A DNA stretch of 64,000 nucleotides from Corynebacterium sp. CNCTC7651 (lineage in GTDB: Bacteria > Actinomycetota > Actinomycetes > Mycobacteriales > Mycobacteriaceae). The stretch lies in assembly GCF_021496665.1 (NCBI RefSeq), contig NZ_CP071246.1, positions 124,001-188,000 on the forward strand. Direction: 5' to 3'. Below the pieces are notes generated by a model. It saw only the letters and a list, made by a program, of their open reading frames with translations, was not told where the DNA came from and made no database searches. This document shows, piece by piece, positions 26,959-36,393 of the stretch (its first letter is position 1; each line of letters opens with the position of its first letter). A program made the position numbers and the translations under genes.

Positions 26959-27648
26959 ATGACCACCATTCTCATCGTTGAGGACGAGGAATCCCTGGCT
27001 GAGCCGCTCGCCTACTTGCTGCGCAAGGAGGGTTTTGACACCCTGACCGCCCCGGACGGGCCGAGCGCCCTGGAGCAGTTCAGTGAGGACACAGTGGACT
27101 TAGTGCTGCTGGACCTGATGCTGCCGGGCATGAGCGGTACCGACGTATGCAGGAAGCTGCGCTCCGAGTCTGACGTGCCAATCATCATGGTCACCGCGCG
27201 AGACTCCGAGATTGACAAGGTTGTCGGCTTGGAGCTGGGGGCGGACGATTACGTGACCAAGCCGTACTCCACCCGCGAGCTTGTCGCGCGCATCCGCGCC
27301 GTGTTGCGCCGCGGCCCTGAGGTGGAAGAGGTCGAGGATTTCGACGACCAGATCCTCGAGGGTGGGCGCGTCAAGATGGACGTGGAGCGCCACACCGTGC
27401 TGGTGGACGGCCAGCCGGTGGCAATGCCGCTGAAGGAATTCGACCTGCTCGAGTACCTCATGCGCAATGCGGGCCGGGTGCTCACCCGCGGCCAGTTGAT
27501 CGACCGCATTTGGGGCGCGGACTACGTCGGCGACACCAAGACACTGGACGTGCACGTCAAGCGCTTGCGCACGAAGATTGAGAAGGAACCGTCGCGCCCC
27601 CGCCAGCTGGTCACGGTGCGCGGCCTCGGTTACAAGTTCGAGGCGTAG
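26959..27648 (+). CDS. regX3: RegX3-type response regulator
   Basis: 229 residues of the OmpR/PhoB class. Receiver domain with [10 protein letters not shown] (acidic pocket), [13 protein letters not shown] (phospho-acceptor Asp about residue 52), VTARDS and the Lys of [12 protein letters not shown]-terminal winged helix with [20 protein letters not shown] and [12 protein letters not shown]. Co-transcribed with the kinase. Its last 19 bases overlap the convergent gene on the other strand. Confidence 0.93.
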   Translation: MTTILIVEDEESLAEPLAYLLRKEGFDTLTAPDGPSALEQFSEDTVDLVLLDLMLPGMSGTDVCRKLRSESDVPIIMVTARDSEIDKVVGLELGADDYVTKPYSTRELVARIRAVLRRGPEVEEVEDFDDQILEGGRVKMDVERHTVLVDGQPVAMPLKEFDLLEYLMRNAGRVLTRGQLIDRIWGADYVGDTKTLDVHVKRLRTKIEKEPSRPRQLVTVRGLGYKFEA

Positions 27649-28517
27649 CTGGCCGGGTGCGTTGCCTTTGCCGCTGCTGGGAGCGCGGCGCGGGCATCGC
27701 AGTGCGCGGCGAGTACCTGGTAGGGCTGCTCGCCGATTAGCGCTATGAGCTCATTTCTCATCGACTTGTAGACGGGTTCTACGCTGCCGTCTTCCAGTGG
27801 GGTGTGGCACGCCGGATCCCCGGTGCACCACCAGTCGAAATCTTCGCCGCCCCCGCCCCACTGCCGGCGGTCGTACTCCCCGATGGTGGTGCGCAGAATC
27901 TCTTGGCCGTCGGAACGCTCCTCCCATGCATCCTCGCGGGAGAACGGCACCTGCCAGCACACCTCCGGCTTCGAGCCGACGAGCGGTTTCCCGGATGCCA
28001 TCGCCCATTGGTGGAGGGCACAGCCCGGGCCGGTCGCGGCATCCGCGCGGTTGGCGAAGATGCAGGCGCCATCTACGACGATGGTTTTCAGGTTCGGCTC
28101 ATCCTCGTCGTCGAACTCCAGCCACGGCTCCAGGACGATCGGGTCCGCGTTCGCAATGTAAGAGTCCACATCGTCCGGGCGCAGCTGCCAGTACTTTGCG
28201 GGCATTTCAGCTACCGCGTTATACAGGTCGTCCCGGTCCGTTTCGTCCGACAGGTACGCCCCGTGAATGCAGCATCCCACCACCGGCAGCGAAGCGTCGA
28301 TGCCGTGGCATTGCGGCGTGCCGAAACGGCACGACCACGTTGATTCGGCCCACGTGAGGTCGATGGAGAAGTAGTGGTGCGGGTCTTCCGGGTGGATGAA
28401 CTCGAACCACTCCCGCGGGAAGTCCGGCGGCACTTCGCGCCCCGCCAGAATGGATTTGCCTGCGGGCGAGCTCTCAGGGAATCCGAGGAAAACTGGTTTC
28501 GGGGCTGGTGAATTCAC
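27630..28517 (-). CDS. Conserved Cys-rich hypothetical protein
   Basis: 295 residues with a GTG start. Cysteines cluster as [16 protein letters not shown] and later single Cys in [29 protein letters not shown] and AHCDA, a pattern suggesting a zinc or Fe-S centre (YkgJ/DUF3109-like). No membrane helices. Product resembles a conserved actinobacterial protein of unknown function. It converges with regX3 and diverges from the Ppx gene, with only 33 bases between starts. Confidence 0.7.
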   Translation of the reverse strand: MNSPAPKPVFLGFPESSPAGKSILAGREVPPDFPREWFEFIHPEDPHHYFSIDLTWAESTWSCRFGTPQCHGIDASLPVVGCCIHGAYLSDETDRDDLYNAVAEMPAKYWQLRPDDVDSYIANADPIVLEPWLEFDDEDEPNLKTIVVDGACIFANRADAATGPGCALHQWAMASGKPLVGSKPEVCWQVPFSREDAWEERSDGQEILRTTIGEYDRRQWGGGGEDFDWWCTGDPACHTPLEDGSVEPVYKSMRNELIALIGEQPYQVLAAHCDARAALPAAAKATHPASYASNL

Positions 28518-28550
28518 ACCTTGGTACCGTAGACCCGTTACTCTGGCTGT

Positions 28551-29510
28551 GTGCGTTTAGGTGTATTGGATGTAGGCAGCAATACCGTTCATCTCGTTGC
28601 GGTGGATGCCCGCAGCGGTGGACGGCCCACTCCGATGTCGGATTGGAAGCAGCCCCTGCGCCTAGTGGAGTTGCTGGACAAAGACGGCAATATTGAAGAT
28701 AAAGGCGTTGACAAGCTGATCGACGCCGTCCAGGAAGCCGCGGACCTCTCAGACAACCTGAAGTGTGAGCAGTTCCTGGCATTCGCAACCTCCGCGGTGC
28801 GCTCCGCGACGAACTCGGACGACGTGTTGAAGCGCGTGGAGAAGAAGACTGGAGTCCAGCTGCGCGTGCTCACCGGCGAAGAGGAAGCGAAGCTGACTTT
28901 CTTAGCTGCTCGCCGTTGGTACGGCTGGTCCGCCGGACGCATCACCAACCTGGATATCGGCGGCGGCTCGCTGGAGATGTCTACCGGCACCGAAGAGGTG
29001 CCTGATCTGGCTGTGTCGCTGGATCTGGGCGCCGGCCGCCTGACTCACGAGTGGTTTGATACGGATCCGCCGGAGCGCAAGAAGATCAACATGCTGCGCG
29101 ATTTCATCGATGCGGAGCTTGCTGGCCCGGCTGAGCAATTCAAGGCTGTCGGCGGCGATGCCGCACTTGCGGTGGGCACTTCGAAGACGTTTAGGTCGCT
29201 GGCCCGCCTCACCGGTGCCGCGCCGTCTTCCGCCGGTCCGTACGTCAAGCGCACGCTGACGGCACCGGGCCTGCGCCAGCTCATCGCATTCATTTCGCGC
29301 ATGACCGCGGCTGACCGCGCGGAGCTGGAAGGCATCAACGCGGATCGCTCGCACCAGATTGTTGCCGGTGCGTTGGTAGCGGAAGCCGCGATGCGCGCGC
29401 TGAATATTGATAAGTTGGAAATTTGTCCGTGGGCCCTTCGCGAAGGCGTGGTCTTGAAGTGGATTGATCAGGGCCATGCCCCAGAAGGAAACAAAGGAGA
29501 CGATGACTGA
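28551..29510 (+). CDS. Ppx/GppA-family exopolyphosphatase
   Basis: 319 residues of the ASKHA phosphatase superfamily: [15 protein letters not shown] (phosphate 1), [24 protein letters not shown] and the phosphate 2 motif [13 protein letters not shown]. Actinobacterial homologues of this short class cleave polyphosphate or pppGpp. GTG with TACTCT (28539-28544) six bases upstream, leaderless. Location behind the SenX3-RegX3 (phosphate-sensing) pair fits a phosphate role. Stop overlaps the next gene's ATG by one base. Confidence 0.85.
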   Translation: MRLGVLDVGSNTVHLVAVDARSGGRPTPMSDWKQPLRLVELLDKDGNIEDKGVDKLIDAVQEAADLSDNLKCEQFLAFATSAVRSATNSDDVLKRVEKKTGVQLRVLTGEEEAKLTFLAARRWYGWSAGRITNLDIGGGSLEMSTGTEEVPDLAVSLDLGAGRLTHEWFDTDPPERKKINMLRDFIDAELAGPAEQFKAVGGDAALAVGTSKTFRSLARLTGAAPSSAGPYVKRTLTAPGLRQLIAFISRMTAADRAELEGINADRSHQIVAGALVAEAAMRALNIDKLEICPWALREGVVLKWIDQGHAPEGNKGDDD

Positions 29511-30526
29511 TGGCTGAGGAGAAACAGCTCACCGTCGCTGAAATCCTTGCGAAGGCCCAAAAGGAAAACCCGGAGGCTGGCACCCGCCGCCGCCGTCGCC
29601 GCAGCTTGGAAGAGGGCGGTGTCTCCGTTGCCGAGCTGACTGGCTCCATCAAGAAGGTCGAAGCCCGCCCGGCCGAGGCCAAGCACTCGAGCGTGCCTAT
29701 CGACGGTCCGGAGCCGGCCACCAAGCCAGTGCAACCGGCCTCGAAGCCTGCACCACCGGCGAAATCGGATGTCCAGCCGGCGGCAAAGCCCGCGCAACCG
29801 GCGGCAAAGCCCGCGCAACCGGCCACTAAGTCCGCTGAGCAGGTAACCCCTGCAGCCAAGCCCGGTTCGTCGCGGGTGGAAGCAAAGGCGCAGGAGTCTG
29901 CCAAGTCCCAGGGCACGGATGACAAGACCGTCGTGATGAAGGCTGTCAAGGACTCCGAGCCAGCGAAGGACTCCGAGCCAGCGAAGGCAGAGCCGTCGAA
30001 ACCCGAGCAAGCGAAACCCGAGCCAGCGTCTGCCAAAGACGTGAAGGCTCCGGCGCCGGCAGCTCCTAGCGTCGCAAAGCCCGCACCGGCTGAGAAGCCC
30101 GCGAAGGTCGCTCCGGCCGCGGAAGCGGACACCTTTGACCCGTTTGCGGAAGATTTCGGTGCCGGTGGCGTCGAGGGTTCCTACGAGAAGGACTTCGACC
30201 GGGACACTGATCCGGTGGAGCCTGCCCGCCAAGATTCCGAGCTTGGCGTGCCGGCGGATGAGATCGAGGTGGAAGAGGATTCCATCAACCCGATCGTGTT
30301 GGTGCTGTTCATCTTCCTGGGGGTTGTCGCCGGCATCCTCGGGTTCCTGCTGTTCCAGTGGGTGTGGGCGACCACCTCGACCACCGTCGCAGCACTGCTT
30401 GGCGTGGCAGCCGTGCTCGCCGTCGTGTTCGGCGTGCGCGCGATGCGCACTGGGCGCGACGGCCTAACCATGGCGCTCGCCGGTGTGGCGGCCGCGGTGG
30501 TCGCGTTCGGGCCGGCGCTGCTGTAG
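29510..30526 (+). CDS. Pro/Ala/Lys-rich membrane-anchored protein
   Basis: 338 residues. Residues 1-230 are disordered, with an Arg cluster TRRRRRRSLEE, tandem repeats of AKPAQPA (21-base DNA repeats near 29771-29825) and SEPAKD (18-base repeats near 29948-29985). Residues 255-338 carry three membrane helices (IVLVLFIFLGVVAGILGFLL, TTVAALLGVAAVLAVVFGV, TMALAGVAAAVVAFGPALL). Translationally coupled to ppx by TGATG. No known function; a long cytoplasmic low-complexity arm on a membrane anchor is the visible theme. Confidence 0.75.
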   Translation: MAEEKQLTVAEILAKAQKENPEAGTRRRRRRSLEEGGVSVAELTGSIKKVEARPAEAKHSSVPIDGPEPATKPVQPASKPAPPAKSDVQPAAKPAQPAAKPAQPATKSAEQVTPAAKPGSSRVEAKAQESAKSQGTDDKTVVMKAVKDSEPAKDSEPAKAEPSKPEQAKPEPASAKDVKAPAPAAPSVAKPAPAEKPAKVAPAAEADTFDPFAEDFGAGGVEGSYEKDFDRDTDPVEPARQDSELGVPADEIEVEEDSINPIVLVLFIFLGVVAGILGFLLFQWVWATTSTTVAALLGVAAVLAVVFGVRAMRTGRDGLTMALAGVAAAVVAFGPALL

Positions 30527-30553
30527 CTTGCGCGGAGTCCTAGGCTTGGGGGT

Positions 30554-31384
30554 ATGGACAAGCTTGAGGGCATGGGCAAGATTGCAGTGATCGGTGCCGG
30601 CAGCATCGGCGAAGCGCTAATTGCCGGCATGGTTGCTGCGGGGGTGGATCCGCGCAGCATCGTGGCCACCAACCGTTCGTCGGAACGCTCTGCTGCGCTG
30701 GCAGAGCGCTTCGGCATAGAAACCAGCAACAATAACGTCGAGGCTGTCACTGACGCTGACGTGGCGTTGTTGTGCGTGAAGCCCGCGCAGATCGCGGACG
30801 TCCTGGCGGAAATTGGGGACACGCTGGCCGTGGCGGATGATTGCGCGGTGGTGGTTTCCATGGCCGCGGGTGTCACGCTCGCCACGATGGAGGAGGCGGT
30901 GCCGGTTGCCGGTGCCCCGATTGTGCGTGTGATGCCTAACACTCCGATGCTGGTGGGCAAAGGCGTGCTGGCTGTGGCGTACGGGCGCTACGTGGCAGAG
31001 GATCAGCGCGAGGCGGTGCACGAGCTCTTGGCTACTGCGGGCCGCGTCATCGAGGTGGATGAGGGGCAGCTCAACGCTGTGACCGCACTTTCCGGTTCCG
31101 GCCCGGCTTACTTCTTCCTGCTTGCTGAGGCGCTTATCGACGCCGGAGTTGCCCTCGGACTGCCCCGAGAACTGGCGAGGGAGCTTGCTCGGTCCACTGC
31201 TGCGGGTGCGGGCGCCATGTTGGAGCGTGGAGACGATCCGGTGGCGCTGCGGGCCGGGGTGTCTTCGCCGGCGGGGACCACGGTCGCCGCAATCAGGGAG
31301 CTGGAGGAGTCCGGTCTGCGCGGCGCTCTCTACCGTGCAACCGAAAAGTGCGCGCAGCGCGCCGGCGAGCTCTCGCACCGTTAG
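30554..31384 (+). CDS. proC: Pyrroline-5-carboxylate reductase
   Basis: 276-residue NAD(P)H enzyme completing proline synthesis. Rossmann motif KIAVIGAGSIGEALIAGM at residues 7-24, VRVMPNTPMLVG and the signature LSGSGPAYFFLLAEALIDAG with the C-terminal VSSPAGTTVAAIRELEESG. ATG with TAGGCT (30541-30546) 7 bases upstream; an alternative start at 30572 (MGKIAV) is closer to other family members but lacks such a signal. Confidence 0.93.
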   Translation: MDKLEGMGKIAVIGAGSIGEALIAGMVAAGVDPRSIVATNRSSERSAALAERFGIETSNNNVEAVTDADVALLCVKPAQIADVLAEIGDTLAVADDCAVVVSMAAGVTLATMEEAVPVAGAPIVRVMPNTPMLVGKGVLAVAYGRYVAEDQREAVHELLATAGRVIEVDEGQLNAVTALSGSGPAYFFLLAEALIDAGVALGLPRELARELARSTAAGAGAMLERGDDPVALRAGVSSPAGTTVAAIRELEESGLRGALYRATEKCAQRAGELSHR

Positions 31385-31557
31385 TCACCGCGAGTCACAG
31401 AAGCAAACACCAGCAAACTTTCAGCACTTTGAAAAATTGGGGCCCCATAAGTCGCGATTGGCCCAACTTTCACGCTAGGCTGGTTCAAGCACGTGCGTGT
31501 CCGTCCTGTGGGAGGGGAAGCCTACAGCGCGTTGACGTGCGAAAGGTTAATAACGCA

Positions 31558-31749
31558 ATGGCTAATGATGAAAAGGGCAAGTTCCTTACAGTCGCGGAAG
31601 TCGCGGATATTATGCGCGTTTCCAAGATGACCGTGTACCGTCTCGTCCACTCCGGCGAGTTGCCGGCGGTACGCGTCGGTCGCTCATTCCGGGTTAATGA
31701 GTCTGCCGTCGGGGAGTATCTCGAGTCCTCGGTCTACGACGTGGGATAA
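31558..31749 (+). CDS. Small helix-turn-helix (excisionase/BldC-like) DNA-binding protein
   Basis: 63 residues, MerR-like winged helix: FLTVAEVADIMRVSKMTVYR gives the helix-turn-helix, and LPAVRVGRSFRVNESAVGEY the wing. Conserved as a stand-alone gene after proC in corynebacteria. AAAGG site (31541-31545) precedes the start at 31558. Followed by a strong terminator. Targets unknown. Confidence 0.85.
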   Translation: MANDEKGKFLTVAEVADIMRVSKMTVYRLVHSGELPAVRVGRSFRVNESAVGEYLESSVYDVG

Positions 31750-31764
31750 GCGTAAGCGGTTGCG

Positions 31765-31808
31765 CCGGCACCGGACCTTTTCGCAGGTTCCCGGTGCCGG
31801 ACTTTTTT
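31765..31808 (+). terminator. Rho-independent terminator of HTH gene
   Basis: CCGGCACCGG (31765-31774) pairs perfectly with CCGGTGCCGG (31791-31800), followed by ACTTTTTTG. Confidence 0.85.
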
Positions 31809-31860
31809 GCCCTCATCTAGGCGGGCTGTATGCTTTACACCATTCATTGCCGGCGTGGCC

Positions 31861-31935
31861 GCGGTGCGTGTGCACCGCACTGCGGCGCTGTGTTCCGGGT
31901 GGTCCGGGTGCCCCGAGTATCCCAGGCGCCTGGGA
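31861..31935 (+). other. Two stem-loops in the leader of bS22
   Basis: GCGGTGC-GTGT-GCACCGC (31861-31878) is a perfect 7-base hairpin with tetraloop, and TCCCAGGCGCCTGGGA (31920-31935) is a perfect palindrome. Both lie between a candidate -10 (TATGCT, 31829-31834) and the bS22 start. No U-tract follows either. A structured leader or a small RNA are both possible. The rest of the 31810-31992 gap shows nothing else. Confidence 0.35.
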
Positions 31936-31992
31936 CGCACCTGATGCGCTGGCGAGCGAGTACATGTACAGACTAAGAAACGAGGATGCCCA

Positions 31993-32094
31993 ATGGGTTC
32001 TGTGATTAAGAAGCGCCGCAAGCGCATGTCCAAGAAGAAGCACCGCAAGATGCTTCGCCGCACCCGCGTGCAGCGTCGCAAGCTTGGCAAGTAG
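31993..32094 (+). CDS. Small ribosomal protein bS22 (AURKAIP1/COX24 domain)
   Basis: 33 residues, [20 protein letters not shown] then [13 protein letters not shown], almost all basic. This is the actinobacterial AURKAIP1/COX24-domain mini-protein recently seen as bS22 in mycobacterial ribosomes. The start ATG follows an ACGAGGATG stretch. A terminator follows 33 bases later. Too short to be found by length-based gene calling. Confidence 0.85.
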   Translation: MGSVIKKRRKRMSKKKHRKMLRRTRVQRRKLGK

Positions 32095-32126
32095 GCGCTA
32101 CAGAACTTCTCTGTCGCACCTCACGC

Positions 32127-32165
32127 AAAGGCCCGCTCCGGTACATTCCGGCGCGGGCCTTTCGC
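32127..32165 (+). terminator. Rho-independent terminator of bS22
   Basis: AAAGGCCCGC (32127-32136) pairs with GCGGGCCTTT (32153-32162) and is followed by CGCTTTG. Confidence 0.8.
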
Positions 32166-32261
32166 TTTGCCGTGGACAGCTTGCTGGCACGGCCCGGGCG
32201 AGCTGCAGCGCGGGGTTAGGGTGGGCAAAGAGCGGGGTAGACGCATGTAGCCAATTGTGAC

Positions 32262-32283
32262 ACACCTCCTAAAATAGAGGTGT
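32262..32283. promoter_or_regulatory. Operator candidate of the flavin oxidoreductase gene
   Basis: ACACCTC and GAGGTGT form perfect 7-base arms around an AT-rich core that contains TAAAAT (32270-32275), a possible -10. A TetR or MarR dimer bound here would occlude the promoter. It is 49 bases before the TTG start. Confidence 0.55.
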
Positions 32284-32331
32284 ACGTATGCGCGCCACTC
32301 CGGCGCTGCAGGTGTTAGAAAGGACACAATT

Positions 32332-33633
32332 TTGAGCAACGCAACCACGCCCCGCGACCCCCAAGCCATCTTTCAGCCGACCAAGCTCGGCCCTGTCGAG
32401 CTGCGCAACCACTTCATCAAGGCTGCGACGTCTGAAGGCCGCTCCCCGGACGGCAAGGTGACGGATGAGCTGATTGCGTACCACGAGGGCTTTGCTGCCG
32501 GCGGTATCGGCATGACCACCCTGGCGTACTGCGCAACCTCCAAGCGCGGCTTCTCCGCACCGGGTCAGATCCTCATGGAGCGTGACTCCCTGCCGGGGCT
32601 GAAGGACTTCACCGCCACCATGCACGAGCACGGCGCGAAGGCATCCGCGCAGCTGGGCCACGCGGGCCCGGTGGCCACCCGCCCGCTGATCGGCGAGACT
32701 CCGTGGGCACCGAGCAAGTTCATCAACCCGACCAGCTTCAACTACTGCAAGGGCATCTCCAAGGACCAGATCGACCAGGCAATCCGCGAGTTCGCCGATG
32801 CTGCCGAGCTGGCTGCAGAGGCTGGCTTCGACGCCCTCGAGCTGCACTTCGGCCACCTCTACCTGCCGTCCTCCTTCCTCTCCGCGTGGATCAACCGCCG
32901 CGATGATGAGTACGGCGGCAACATTGAGAACCGCTCCCGCTTCGTCCGCGAAATCTCCGCCGCCGTGAAGGAGCGCGTGGGGGACGACGTCGCCATCATC
33001 GCCAAGATGTCCATGACGGACGGCATCCCGGGCTCCATCATCCTGCCGGATTCCCTGCAGACCGCCCAGATGCTGGACGCGGACGGCAACGTGGACGCCA
33101 TCCTGCTCACCCAGGGCTCCTCCGTGCTGCGCCAGATGTGGCTGTTCCGCGGCGACGTGCCGGTGGACGGCTTCGCCCAGCACATGCCGTTCCCGTTCAA
33201 CGTGGGTGTGAAGATGTTCGGCAAACCCATGCTGGGCAACTTCGAGTACTACGACATGTACATGTACGACGATGCCCGCCAGTTCCTGGACAAGGTCAAG
33301 AACACCAAGCTGGTCCTCCTGGGCGGCTTGACCCAGCGCGAGCACTTCGAGAAGGGCTACACCGAGGGCTTCGAGTTCTTCGAAATCGGCCGCGCGCTGC
33401 TGCGCGAGCCGGACATGATCCAGAAGATCGAGGCGAACCCGCAGTACAAGACGCTGTGCGACCACAACAACTACTGCATGCCGTCCGTCTTCGGCCGCAC
33501 GCACTGCGTCTACTCCCCGGATTACGCGGCTACCCCGGCGGACCGCCAGATCCGCCCGGAGGAAACCGCCTCCGCCTCCATCTCCATGTATGACGGCATG
33601 TCCGCCAAGGAGAAGGCGAAGTACGGCCTCTAA
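32332..33633 (+). CDS. Old Yellow Enzyme-family NADH:flavin oxidoreductase
   Basis: 433-residue FMN TIM-barrel protein. Motifs: FQPTKLGPVELRNHFIKAAT at the start, the flavin-site QLGHAGPV, the active-site region LHFGHLYLPSSFLSAWINRR followed by DDEYGG, and GLTQREHFEKGYTEGF near the FMN phosphate site; CDHNNYCMPSVF near the C-terminus lacks the Fe-S Cys set of the 2,4-dienoyl-CoA reductases. TTG start with AGAAAGGA ahead. Regulated by its own palindrome, so possibly inducible by an electrophile or xenobiotic. Substrate unknown. Confidence 0.82.
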   Translation: MSNATTPRDPQAIFQPTKLGPVELRNHFIKAATSEGRSPDGKVTDELIAYHEGFAAGGIGMTTLAYCATSKRGFSAPGQILMERDSLPGLKDFTATMHEHGAKASAQLGHAGPVATRPLIGETPWAPSKFINPTSFNYCKGISKDQIDQAIREFADAAELAAEAGFDALELHFGHLYLPSSFLSAWINRRDDEYGGNIENRSRFVREISAAVKERVGDDVAIIAKMSMTDGIPGSIILPDSLQTAQMLDADGNVDAILLTQGSSVLRQMWLFRGDVPVDGFAQHMPFPFNVGVKMFGKPMLGNFEYYDMYMYDDARQFLDKVKNTKLVLLGGLTQREHFEKGYTEGFEFFEIGRALLREPDMIQKIEANPQYKTLCDHNNYCMPSVFGRTHCVYSPDYAATPADRQIRPEETASASISMYDGMSAKEKAKYGL

Positions 33634-34652
33634 GCCCGCTTCCGGCGCCTCCTGCGCGCCACGCCGATCCCCGCGGCCGCAACCAAGGCCGCGGGGATTA
33701 CGTATGCGCGGGCTACCCGACGCATGGAGCGGTAGTCCCGCACGAGCCATCCCTGGGCCTTTGCGTGCCGACGCAAGTTCCTATCCGGGTTAATCGCCAC
33801 TGGCGAGCCCACCATTTGCAGCATCGGCAGGTCATTGATGCTGTCCGAGTACGCAGTGCACTTCTCCAGGTCTAGGCGCTGGATTGCGGCGAGCGCGGCC
33901 ACCGCATGCTTCTTGCCCGGGCCGTGGAGGATATCGCCGACCAGACGGCCGGTGAACACCCCGTCCTCTTCCTCTGCCACAGTGCCCAGCGCGCCGGTGA
34001 ACCCCAGCCGCTCTGCAAGCGCCTGACCGATCTGCACCGGCGTCGCCGACACCAACCACACCTGCTGGCCGGCGGCAATGTGCATTGCGGCCAGGTCGAT
34101 GGTGGGCTGGTACGCCTTGTCCAGCATCTGCCTATCGACGATGTCCTTGCACAGCGCCTTGAGCTCCTCCACCGACTTGCCCTTGACAATGCTCAGGGCC
34201 TGCTCGCGACCCTCCGCGATGTCCTCGGCGTTCTCCGAGCCGGAGAGGCGGTAGCGCAGCTGCTTCGTCAACGCCGGTGCGAGCTCTCGCAGGGAAATGT
34301 AGCGGCGTTTCGCCAGCTCCTCCGCCAGCAGGATCAGCGAGGACCCCTGGACCAGCGTGTTGTCGATGTCGAAGAACGCCGCGGCGCCGTCATCTTGCGG
34401 CACATCCGGGTCCGGCTGGGTCAGTTTCGGGCGGCCGGCGGTGGCGAACGCACCCCCGACGGAGTGGACGCCGAGCGAGAACTCGTCGATATCGATGCCG
34501 AACGTCTCGTGCACAGCGGCGGCCGCGGCAGCTTCACCCGCGGTACGCTGCGCATCCTCATCAATTGGTGGAAGCGCGAGATCCTCGAAGAAGCGGCGGA
34601 GATTGCCGTGGGAGACGGACCAGTGAGCGAGCAGGTCGTTGGGCTCTGCCAT
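33630..34652 (-). CDS. HAD-IB family hydrolase with C-terminal membrane helix
   Basis: 340 residues. HAD motif I AAFFDIDNTLVQGSS (nucleophile Asp about residue 94), motif II VWLVSATPVQIG, motif III Lys and motif IV YSDSINDLPML, the SerB-like HAD-IB set. A disordered N-terminus of about 85 residues precedes it and a hydrophobic stretch (AYVIPAALVAAAGIGVA) plus RRRRRKRA ends it, so it is probably anchored in the membrane. Related proteins hydrolyse phosphoserine or lysophospholipid-like esters; substrate not known. Overlaps the 3' end of the oxidoreductase gene by four bases. Confidence 0.8.
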   Translation of the reverse strand: MAEPNDLLAHWSVSHGNLRRFFEDLALPPIDEDAQRTAGEAAAAAAVHETFGIDIDEFSLGVHSVGGAFATAGRPKLTQPDPDVPQDDGAAAFFDIDNTLVQGSSLILLAEELAKRRYISLRELAPALTKQLRYRLSGSENAEDIAEGREQALSIVKGKSVEELKALCKDIVDRQMLDKAYQPTIDLAAMHIAAGQQVWLVSATPVQIGQALAERLGFTGALGTVAEEEDGVFTGRLVGDILHGPGKKHAVAALAAIQRLDLEKCTAYSDSINDLPMLQMVGSPVAINPDRNLRRHAKAQGWLVRDYRSMRRVARAYVIPAALVAAAGIGVARRRRRKRA

Positions 34653-34763
34653 TGCGGGGGCAACCGCCTTTCTCCAGGTGTTAGCGTCTTCAGGGATGAG
34701 TCAAGTCATGGTACCGCGCCCAGGGGTCTGCGGCACCACACCAGAAGCAGGGAGAGCAGCGAT

Positions 34764-35000
34764 ATGAAATCCGTTGAGCTGATGGTTCGCCAAGGATGCG
34801 GGTCCTGTGTGCGGGTGGAGGCGCAGATTGCTCCGATCGTCGACAAGCATGGCGCAAGGTTCGCTGTGGTGGATGTGGACGGGGACCCGGAGCTGGCGGC
34901 GGAATTTGGGGACCGCGTGCCGGTGGTGTGCATCGACGGGGAGGAATTCGCGTGCTGGGAGGTGGACAGCGCTGACCTCGCGTCGGAGCTTGCCCGCTAG
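34764..35000 (+). CDS. Glutaredoxin-like thiol-redox protein
   Basis: 78 residues with the thioredoxin fold: VELMVRQGCGSCVRVEAQI holds the CGSC redox motif at residues 12-15, and DRVPVVCIDGEEF the cis-Pro. Start at 34764 after GGAGAG. The CGSC motif differs from the CPYC of classical glutaredoxins. It directly precedes hemA, the same order as in C. glutamicum. Confidence 0.85.
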   Translation: MKSVELMVRQGCGSCVRVEAQIAPIVDKHGARFAVVDVDGDPELAAEFGDRVPVVCIDGEEFACWEVDSADLASELAR

Positions 35001-35045
35001 CGGGGTATCCTTTAGTTTGATGTGCATCCGAAATGGAGGGATTGC

Positions 35046-36359
35046 GTGAGCGTACTCGTTGTGGGAATGTCCCACCGGTCAGCACCCGTGTCTCTGCTTG
35101 AGCGGTTGAGTATGGATGATGCCGTCCAGCATGACACCAGCGAGGCGCTGCTGAAGCAGCCGTCGGTGAGCGAGGCGATGATCATCTCCACCTGCAACCG
35201 GCTGGAAATCTACGCCATGACTAACGCGTTCCACGCCGGCGTGCAGGACGTGCTTGAGGTGCTCTCTGATGTCTCGGGAGTCTCTGAGGCGGAGCTGCGC
35301 ACGTACCTGTACGTCCGCTACGCGGACGCTGCAGCGGAACACATGCTCACCGTTGCCTCGGGGCTGGATTCCATGGTGGTGGGGGAGCAGCAGATCATCG
35401 GCCAAGTGCGCGCGTCTTACCTGGATGCGGCGGAGCGCGGCACCGTTGGGCCTACCCTGCACCTGCTTGCGCAGACCGCGCTGCACACCGGCAAGCGCGT
35501 GCACACGGAAACCGGGATTGACGACGCTGGAAATTCCATGGTCACCTTCGCCCTCGATGAGGCGCTTGGGGTGCTTGGTGCAGACTCTTTCGAGGGCAAG
35601 ACCGCGCTGGTGCTCGGTGCGGGTGCGATGAGCTCGCTCGCGGCCACCCAGCTGGGCAAGCGCGGGATTGCGAAGCTGATTATTGCCAACCGCACGCGGT
35701 CGCGGGCTGAGCGCCTGGCGGAGCACGCGCGCGAGGCTGGCGTGCCGGCGGAGGTTGTGGACTTCAACGCCCGGGCGGGAGCGCTGGCGCGCGCGGATAT
35801 TACAGTGTCCGCCACAGCGTCGGACGGTTTCACCATCACCGCGGAGGACCTGTCCGGCCCGGCGGTGCTGGTGGACCTTTCGCTGCCCCGGGACATTTCC
35901 GACGATGTTTCGTCGCGCCCCGGCGTGCACCTGATCAATATTGAGTACCTGCACACCACGCGCGGCCGGATGGCAACGCAGGACTCGATTGCGCTGACGC
36001 AGGCGGAACAGATTGTGTCCGAAGAGGTCGAGGCGTTCTCTGCGCAGCAGCGCGTGCGCGAGGTTGCGCCGGCGGTGGCCAAGCTGCGCCAGACGGCGAG
36101 CGAGGTGCAGGACCTCGAGCTGGAGCGGCTGCGCGCCCGCCTGCCGCACGTGAGCGACGAAGATTTCGAGCAGGTTACCCGCGCGGTGAGGCGGATCGTG
36201 GACAAGCTGCTGCACACCCCGACGGTGAAGATCAAGGAACTCGCGGCTTCCACCGAGGCGGTGCGGGTGGACACGGTGATTGAGGAGCTTTTCGGGCTCG
36301 GCCGCGCGTCCGTCTCCGTGGACGCTCAGCGGCTGCCGCTGCCGCAGGAACTGAACTAG
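35046..36359 (+). CDS. hemA: Glutamyl-tRNA reductase
   Basis: 437 residues; reduces glutamyl-tRNA to glutamate-1-semialdehyde, the entry to tetrapyrroles in the C5 pathway. Motifs: VGMSHRSAPVSLLERL, catalytic Cys in ISTCNRLEIYA (about residue 50), VVGEQQIIGQVR, the NADPH Rossmann motif TALVLGAGAMSSLA and IANRTRSRAERLA. GTG at 35046 follows TGGAGGGA; an upstream ATG at 35022 would add eight poorly conserved residues. First gene of the haem block. Confidence 0.96.
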   Translation: MSVLVVGMSHRSAPVSLLERLSMDDAVQHDTSEALLKQPSVSEAMIISTCNRLEIYAMTNAFHAGVQDVLEVLSDVSGVSEAELRTYLYVRYADAAAEHMLTVASGLDSMVVGEQQIIGQVRASYLDAAERGTVGPTLHLLAQTALHTGKRVHTETGIDDAGNSMVTFALDEALGVLGADSFEGKTALVLGAGAMSSLAATQLGKRGIAKLIIANRTRSRAERLAEHAREAGVPAEVVDFNARAGALARADITVSATASDGFTITAEDLSGPAVLVDLSLPRDISDDVSSRPGVHLINIEYLHTTRGRMATQDSIALTQAEQIVSEEVEAFSAQQRVREVAPAVAKLRQTASEVQDLELERLRARLPHVSDEDFEQVTRAVRRIVDKLLHTPTVKIKELAASTEAVRVDTVIEELFGLGRASVSVDAQRLPLPQELN

Positions 36360-36393
36360 CGCGAAGGCTCGCGCATGCTGAAGAAGGATTGAC

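Noticed and set aside
32255..32290. TTGTGA (32255) as a -35 box with TAAAAT as -10
   Set aside because: Spacing is only nine bases; the AT-rich core of the palindrome is the better candidate -10 and its -35 remains unclear.
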